From the NCBI RefSeq assembly GCF_001866665.1, contig NZ_MLYO01000035.1:172167-236166 (forward strand): 64,000 nucleotides of DNA, in the 5' to 3' direction. Positions 59,924 through 64,000 of this stretch are shown here, piece after piece. The notes beneath the pieces are model-generated. The model saw nothing but the letters and a program-made list of their open reading frames with translations, made no database searches and was not told the DNA's origin. Within the stretch, counting starts at the first letter, position 1; each line of letters opens with the position of its first letter. A program made the position numbers and the translations under genes. The DNA is from Streptomyces monashensis. Its GTDB lineage: Bacteria > Actinomycetota > Actinomycetes > Streptomycetales > Streptomycetaceae.

Positions 59924-61164
59924 GCACGGACGTCACCGACAAGACCCCGGCGGCCGCGCCGCCGGGCAAGGGCGGATCGGCCGCCGGCGAGGGTCTGTTG
60001 CAGCTGGTGCTGGGCGGCCTGCGCCGCAACATGCGCCAGTACGGCATGCTGATCGCGCTCGGTCTGATCGTCGTCCTCTTCCAGATCTGGACCGGCGGCG
60101 ACCTGCTGCTGCCGCGCAACGTCTCCAACCTGGTGCTGCAGAACAGCTACATCCTGATCCTCGCGATCGGCATGATGCTGGTGATCATCGCCGGGCACAT
60201 CGACCTGTCGGTCGGCTCGATCACGGCGTTCGTGGGCGCGTTCGCGGCCGTGCTGACCGTGCAGCACCACATGGCGTGGCCCGTCGCCCTCGTGCTGTGC
60301 CTGCTGGTGGGCGCGGTGGCGGGCTCCGTACAGGGCTTCCTGATCGCGTATTTCGGCATACCGTCGTTCATCGTCACGCTCGCCGGAATGCTGCTCTTCC
60401 GCGGTCTCACCGAGATCCTCCTCAAGGGGCAGACCCTCGGCCCGTTCCCCAACGGGCTGCAGAAGATCGGCAACGGCTTCCTGCCCGAGGTCGGCCCGAA
60501 CACCAACTACCACAACCTCACCCTGCTCCTCGGCATCGTCCTGATCGCCGCCGTGGTGTGGCAGGAGGTGCGCGACCGGCGCCGCCAGCAGGAGTTCTCG
60601 CTCGACGTCGTACCGCGCAACCTCTTCCTGCTCAAGCTCGTCGCGCTGGTCGCCGCGGTCCTCGCCCTGACGATGCTGCTCGCCAGCTACGACGGCGCCC
60701 CGATCGTGCTGATCATCCTCGGCGTCCTGGTGGGCGGCTACGGCTACGTCATGCGCAACTCGGTCTTCGGCCGCCACATCTACGCCATCGGCGGTAACCT
60801 GCCGGCGGCCAAGCTGTCGGGCGTGAAGGACCGGCGCATCACCTTCCAGGTGTTCCTGAACATGGGCGTGCTCGCGGCCCTGGCGGGTCTGGTGGTCGCC
60901 GCCCGTCTGAACGCGGCCTCGCCGAAGGCGGGCGACGGCTTCGAACTGGAGGCCATCGCCTCCTCGTTCATCGGCGGCGCCTCCATGAGCGGCGGTGTCG
61001 GCACCGTCCTCGGCGCCATCATCGGCGGTCTCGTCCTCGGTGTGCTGAACAACGGCATGAACCTCCTCAGCGTCGGCACCGACTGGCAGCAGGTCATCAA
61101 GGGTCTGGCCCTGTTGGCGGCGGTCGGGTTCGACGTGTGGAACAAGCGCAAGTCCGGTTCGTGA
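59920..61164 (+). CDS. mmsB: Multiple-monosaccharide ABC transporter permease (MmsB/GguB type)
   Basis: This 414-residue permease has ten or more membrane helices: MLIALGLIVVLFQIW, ILILAIGMMLVIIAGHIDLSVG, GIPSFIVTLAGMLLFRGL, MRNSVFGRHIYAIGGNLPAAKLSGV (EAA-like cytoplasmic loop) and SSFIGGASMSGGVGTVLGAIIGGLVLG near the end. HIDLSVGSITAFVGA and GGNLPAAKLSG are CUT2 permease signatures. Length is that of GguB-type permeases, which are longer than RbsC. It imports the sugar captured by the upstream binding protein. Confidence 0.93.
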   Translation: MSTDVTDKTPAAAPPGKGGSAAGEGLLQLVLGGLRRNMRQYGMLIALGLIVVLFQIWTGGDLLLPRNVSNLVLQNSYILILAIGMMLVIIAGHIDLSVGSITAFVGAFAAVLTVQHHMAWPVALVLCLLVGAVAGSVQGFLIAYFGIPSFIVTLAGMLLFRGLTEILLKGQTLGPFPNGLQKIGNGFLPEVGPNTNYHNLTLLLGIVLIAAVVWQEVRDRRRQQEFSLDVVPRNLFLLKLVALVAAVLALTMLLASYDGAPIVLIILGVLVGGYGYVMRNSVFGRHIYAIGGNLPAAKLSGVKDRRITFQVFLNMGVLAALAGLVVAARLNAASPKAGDGFELEAIASSFIGGASMSGGVGTVLGAIIGGLVLGVLNNGMNLLSVGTDWQQVIKGLALLAAVGFDVWNKRKSGS

Positions 61165-61189
61165 GGGTCCAGACAAGGGAGCCGTACCC

Positions 61190-62362
61190 ATGGAACTGAA
61201 CAGACGCACGGTCATCGCGGGCGCCGCGGCGGCGGGCATCGCCGCCACCGCCCTCGGCACGACGACATCAGCCGCTGCCGCGGCGGGCGCCCAGGGCGCA
61301 TCCGGAAGGAAGCCGGTGAAGGAGCACTTCGGCACGCTGGCCGACGGCACGAAGGTGTACCGCTGGTCGCTGGAGAACGGCGGCACGCGGCTGAAGGTCC
61401 TCTCCTACGGCGGCATCATCCAGTCGCTGGAGATCCCGGACCGCCACGGCCGGTACGCGAACGTCTCGCTCGGCTACGACAACCTCGACGCCTACGTGAA
61501 GGGCACCACCTTCTTCGGCGCCACCATCGGCCGCTACGGCAACCGCATCGCCAAGGGGCGGTTCACGCTCGACGGCAAGAAGTACCAGCTGTCCGTGAAC
61601 GACGGCGTGAACAGCCTGCACGGCGGCGCCAAGGGCTTCAACACCAAGGTGTGGGACATCGAGCCGTTCACCGACGGCTCCGACGTCGGCCTGCACCTGC
61701 ACTACACGAGCGTCGACGGCGAGATGGGCTACCCCGGCACGCTGCGGACGAAGGTCACCTTCACCCTCACCCGGCACGGCGACTGGCGCATCGACTACGA
61801 GGCCACCACCGACAGGCCGACGGTCGTGAACCTCACCAACCACACGTACTACAACCTCGCGGGCGAGGGCAGCGGCAGCATCTACGACCACGAGCTCTGG
61901 CTCGGCGCGGGCCGGTTCACCCCGACCGACTCGGGGCTGATCCCGACCGGCGAGCTGGCGAAGGTCAAGGGCACCCCCTTCGACTTCACCCGCCCCAAGC
62001 CGATCGGCCGGGACATCCGCACCGGCCATCCGCAGCTGGTCACCGCCAAGGGCTACGACCACAACTTCGTGCTCGACAAGGGCGTCACCGCCCGGCCCGA
62101 GCACGTGGTGACCCTGCGCGACCCCGGCTCCGGCCGCACCCTGAAGATATTCACCGACCAGCCCGGTGTGCAGTTCTACTCGGGCAACTTCCTCGACGGC
62201 ACGCTCGTCGGCCCGTCCGGGCACACCTACCGGCAGGGCGACGGACTGGCCCTGGAGACCCAGCACTTCCCGGACTCCCCGAACGAGCCGACGTTCCCGT
62301 CCACGGTGCTGCGTCCCGGCCGGACCTACCGGACGACGACCATCCACAGGTTCTCCGCGTGA
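61190..62362 (+). CDS. galM: Tat-exported aldose 1-epimerase
   Basis: The protein has 390 residues. The N terminus NRRTVIAGAAAAGIAATALG with twin Arg and an Ala-rich region ending near SAAAAAGAQG is a Tat signal. The mutarotase domain follows: VLSYGGIIQSLEIPD, ATIGRYGNRIAKGRF, NDGVNSLHGGAKGFN, LTNHTYYNLAG (catalytic His), YDHNFVLDKG and ETQHFPDSPNEPTFPST with Glu. Outside the cell it would equilibrate the anomers of sugars before uptake by the adjacent ABC system. AAGGGAGCC lies upstream of the ATG. It differs from the cytoplasmic GalM by its export signal. Confidence 0.9.
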   Translation: MELNRRTVIAGAAAAGIAATALGTTTSAAAAAGAQGASGRKPVKEHFGTLADGTKVYRWSLENGGTRLKVLSYGGIIQSLEIPDRHGRYANVSLGYDNLDAYVKGTTFFGATIGRYGNRIAKGRFTLDGKKYQLSVNDGVNSLHGGAKGFNTKVWDIEPFTDGSDVGLHLHYTSVDGEMGYPGTLRTKVTFTLTRHGDWRIDYEATTDRPTVVNLTNHTYYNLAGEGSGSIYDHELWLGAGRFTPTDSGLIPTGELAKVKGTPFDFTRPKPIGRDIRTGHPQLVTAKGYDHNFVLDKGVTARPEHVVTLRDPGSGRTLKIFTDQPGVQFYSGNFLDGTLVGPSGHTYRQGDGLALETQHFPDSPNEPTFPSTVLRPGRTYRTTTIHRFSA

Positions 62363-62417
62363 ACCGGCTCACACGGCCGGTGAGTTGAACGCCACAGCCG
62401 TCCCTTCCGTACTCATG

Positions 62418-62447
62418 GGCGGCCCGTGCTCCCCCGCACGGGCCGCC
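62418..62447 (+). terminator. Hairpin between GalM and aminotransferase genes
   Basis: GGCGGCCCGTGC (62418-62429) pairs perfectly with 62436-62447 around six bases. It ends 16 bases before the aminotransferase TTG, whose GGAGG lies in that gap. It may end the sugar operon or attenuate readthrough into the aminotransferase gene. Confidence 0.68.
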
Positions 62448-62463
62448 TTGAACGGAGGTCCTC

Positions 62464-64000
62464 TTGGCCGGCAACGTCACCTCGCTGTTCCGCGGCACCG
62501 CCGCGCACAGCCCGTCGATGGCGGCGCTGACACGGGAGGGCGGCGACGGGACGGGGCCGGTGGACTTCTGCGTGCCGTGCAACCCGTACTTCCCCACTCC
62601 GGCCATGTTCGACGAGCTGTCGGCCCGGTTGCGCGAGATCGTGACGTACTACCCGAGCGGCGCCGACACCGTCACGGGGGAGCTGTGCGGACTGCTCCAG
62701 CTGCCGCCGCAGTGCGTGGCGATGGGCAACGGCTCGACGGAACTGATCACCTGGATCGACCACCTCCTGGTCCGTGAGTCCCTGGCGGTCCCGGTCCCCA
62801 CCTTCGGCCGCTGGACCGACCAGCCGATGGAGACCGGCAAGCGGGTCGACATGTTCCCGCTCCAGGAAGCGGCCGGTTTCGCCCTGGACCTCGCGCAGTA
62901 CGCGGAGTTCATCCGCGCCCGGGGCACCCGGGTCGCCGTGATCTGCAACCCGAACAACCCCGACGGCGGCTACACCCGCAAGCAGTCCCTGGTGCAGTTC
63001 CTGGACGCCATGGCCGACCTCGACCTGATCGTGGTCGACGAGTCCTTCCTGGAGTTCGCGGACGCCGAGACCGAACCGAGCGTCGTCCAGGAGGCCATGC
63101 TCCGTCACAACGTGATCGTCCTGCGCAGCCTCGGCAAGAACTTCGGTCTGCACGGCATCCGCTTCGGCTACCTGGTGGCGAACCCGGCGCTCGCGGGCAG
63201 GATCCGCTCGATGCTCCCGAAGTGGAACCTCAACTCCCTCGCCGAACACCTGGTGTTCATGCTGCGCGACCACGGTGCGGAGTACGCGCAGAGCCTGGCC
63301 CAGGTCCGCCGGGACCGCCTCGAAATGGCCAGCCACCTCTCCGCGCTGCCCGGCCTGACCGTCTTCCCCTCCCAGGGCAACTTCCTGTTCGTCCGGCTGC
63401 CCCTGGGCGCCGTGGGCACGGTGGTCCGGGACCGGATGCTCGACGAGCACCGGATCCTGGTCCGCGAGTGCGGCAACAAGATCGGATCCTCCAGCCGCTT
63501 CCTGAGACTCGTGGTGCGCCCCCAGGTCGACGTGCGTCGCCTGGTGTCCGGCCTGGAACAGGTGCTCTACGGGACCAGGAGGGGAGCCGCCGTACCCGAG
63601 CTGGGCGCAGGGACCAGCTACAGCTCGGGTACGGCGGCCGTCGACCGGCTGATGAGTGAGACCAACGGAGGCGGCGTGCCCGGCCTTGCCGCGCAGGCCC
63701 AGGCCATGGCCGCCGCTCCCGCTCCGGCCGCCGGCACCGGCATGCCGCTCCCCGCCGCCGTACCCCCGCCCGGCGCCGGGATGCCGATGCCGGCGGCGCC
63801 CCAGCCGCTCCCCGCGCCGCCTCCCGCGGCCCAGCCGGCTCCGGTACCGGCGGCGCAGCCCGCCCCCGCCCAGCAGCCGATGGTCCCCGCGCAGCAGCCG
63901 ATGGTGCCCGTGCAGCAGCCGGTGGCCCCGGCACCGCTCCCCTCGCCCGTGCCGCCGCAGGTACCGGTCCCCGCGCCCTTCCCGGCCCCCACCCCCATGC
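62464..64000 (+). CDS. Class I/II PLP aminotransferase (histidinol-phosphate-like) with Pro-rich tail, truncated by window
   Basis: The frame stays open from TTG 62464 to the window end (512 codons). Residues 1-375 are a fold-type I aminotransferase: NPYFPTPAMFDEL, YPSGADTVTGELCGLLQLPP, MGNGSTELITWI, VICNPNNPDGGYTRKQ, IVVDESFLEFAD, RSLGKNFGLHGIRFGYL with the PLP Lys (about residue 225) and FLRLVVRPQ. It is nearest to the HisC/CobC group. Beyond residue 380 lies a Pro/Ala/Gln-rich tail, unusual for this family. GGAGG stands five bases before TTG. Its substrate is unknown; the neighbouring sugar genes give no clear hint. The true C terminus is outside. Confidence 0.82.
   Translation, partial: MAGNVTSLFRGTAAHSPSMAALTREGGDGTGPVDFCVPCNPYFPTPAMFDELSARLREIVTYYPSGADTVTGELCGLLQLPPQCVAMGNGSTELITWIDHLLVRESLAVPVPTFGRWTDQPMETGKRVDMFPLQEAAGFALDLAQYAEFIRARGTRVAVICNPNNPDGGYTRKQSLVQFLDAMADLDLIVVDESFLEFADAETEPSVVQEAMLRHNVIVLRSLGKNFGLHGIRFGYLVANPALAGRIRSMLPKWNLNSLAEHLVFMLRDHGAEYAQSLAQVRRDRLEMASHLSALPGLTVFPSQGNFLFVRLPLGAVGTVVRDRMLDEHRILVRECGNKIGSSSRFLRLVVRPQVDVRRLVSGLEQVLYGTRRGAAVPELGAGTSYSSGTAAVDRLMSETNGGGVPGLAAQAQAMAAAPAPAAGTGMPLPAAVPPPGAGMPMPAAPQPLPAPPPAAQPAPVPAAQPAPAQQPMVPAQQPMVPVQQPVAPAPLPSPVPPQVPVPAPFPAPTPM
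63586..63638. repeat. Perfect 18-bp inverted repeat inside the aminotransferase gene
   Basis: GCCGCCGTACCCGAGCTG at 63586-63603 is repeated in reverse complement at 63621-63638 with a 17-base loop. It lies exactly at the junction of the catalytic domain and the Pro-rich tail. Such an extended perfect repeat is improbable by chance and would form a strong hairpin in the mRNA. Confidence 0.8.

Overview
The window is about 72% G+C with strong third-position GC bias, GTG/TTG starts and short Streptomyces-type -10 boxes. Gene order matches the part of a Streptomyces chromosome around the fatty-acid synthase genes (fasR-fabD-fabH-acpP-fabF), next to the actinobacterial ahpE / DUF3052 / aceE block. 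It is therefore read as core Streptomyces chromosome. No phage, insertion sequence, CRISPR array or plasmid gene was seen. Species cannot be named from the sequence alone.

Layout. 1-11.4 kb: a peptidoglycan-binding protein tail, a HAD phosphatase, a GDT1-type manganese transporter behind a yybP-ykoY riboswitch, a secreted HNH nuclease, a DedA protein, a Cu/Zn-SOD-like protein, a DoxX gene with an iron-box promoter, DUF2277, a ketopantoate-reductase-like enzyme, tRNA-Val(UAC), a DUF4097 lipoprotein, a coiled-coil protein and DUF4383. 10.2-15.0 kb (minus strand): a cell-envelope row of class A penicillin-binding protein, polysaccharide deacetylase and secreted amidase. 15.2-24.2 kb: a tellurite-type stress (Ter) region. 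It has an overlapping CitE-like lyase / double phosphoribosyltransferase fusion / HAD phosphatase operon, a divergent TerD paralogue, and a minus-strand series TerD, TerD, TerC-like (DUF475), TerA-like. 24.3-28.5 kb: peroxiredoxin, DUF3052 and pyruvate dehydrogenase E1. 28.7-35.9 kb: an MFS exporter with divergent TetR, a hydrolase, a DUF4429 protein, MerR, GNAT, beta-lactamase-fold protein and pirin, many apparently leaderless. 36-41 kb: FasR and the fab operon. 41-53.7 kb: DUF3145, GDSL lipase, aldose epimerase, GH3 beta-glucosidase with TetR, EI24 protein, MarR with CurA-like reductase, Ohr peroxidase, serine hydrolase and an SCO2400-family protein. 53.8-64 kb: a sugar-acid or monosaccharide catabolic cluster with an enolase-superfamily dehydratase, zinc dehydrogenase, TIM-barrel protein, ChvE/MmsA/MmsB-type ABC transporter and Tat-exported aldose 1-epimerase. 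An aminotransferase with a proline-rich tail follows and runs off the window.

How the parts work together. The most interesting region is the Ter block. Metal-responsive TerC/TerD/TerA proteins lie beside an enzyme set (lyase, two fused phosphoribosyltransferase domains, phosphatase) that comparative genomics has linked to an unidentified nucleoside-like metabolite. Metal and redox control recurs in the first half: a manganese riboswitch, an iron box, and peroxiredoxin and Ohr genes. The last 10 kb looks like one regulon, since TCGAACA-type operators precede both halves of the sugar cluster, yet no regulator gene is present in it.

Limits. Functions rest on recognisable motifs, family resemblance and gene order read by eye. 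No alignment, database search or folding program was run. Promoters and operators are pattern matches.
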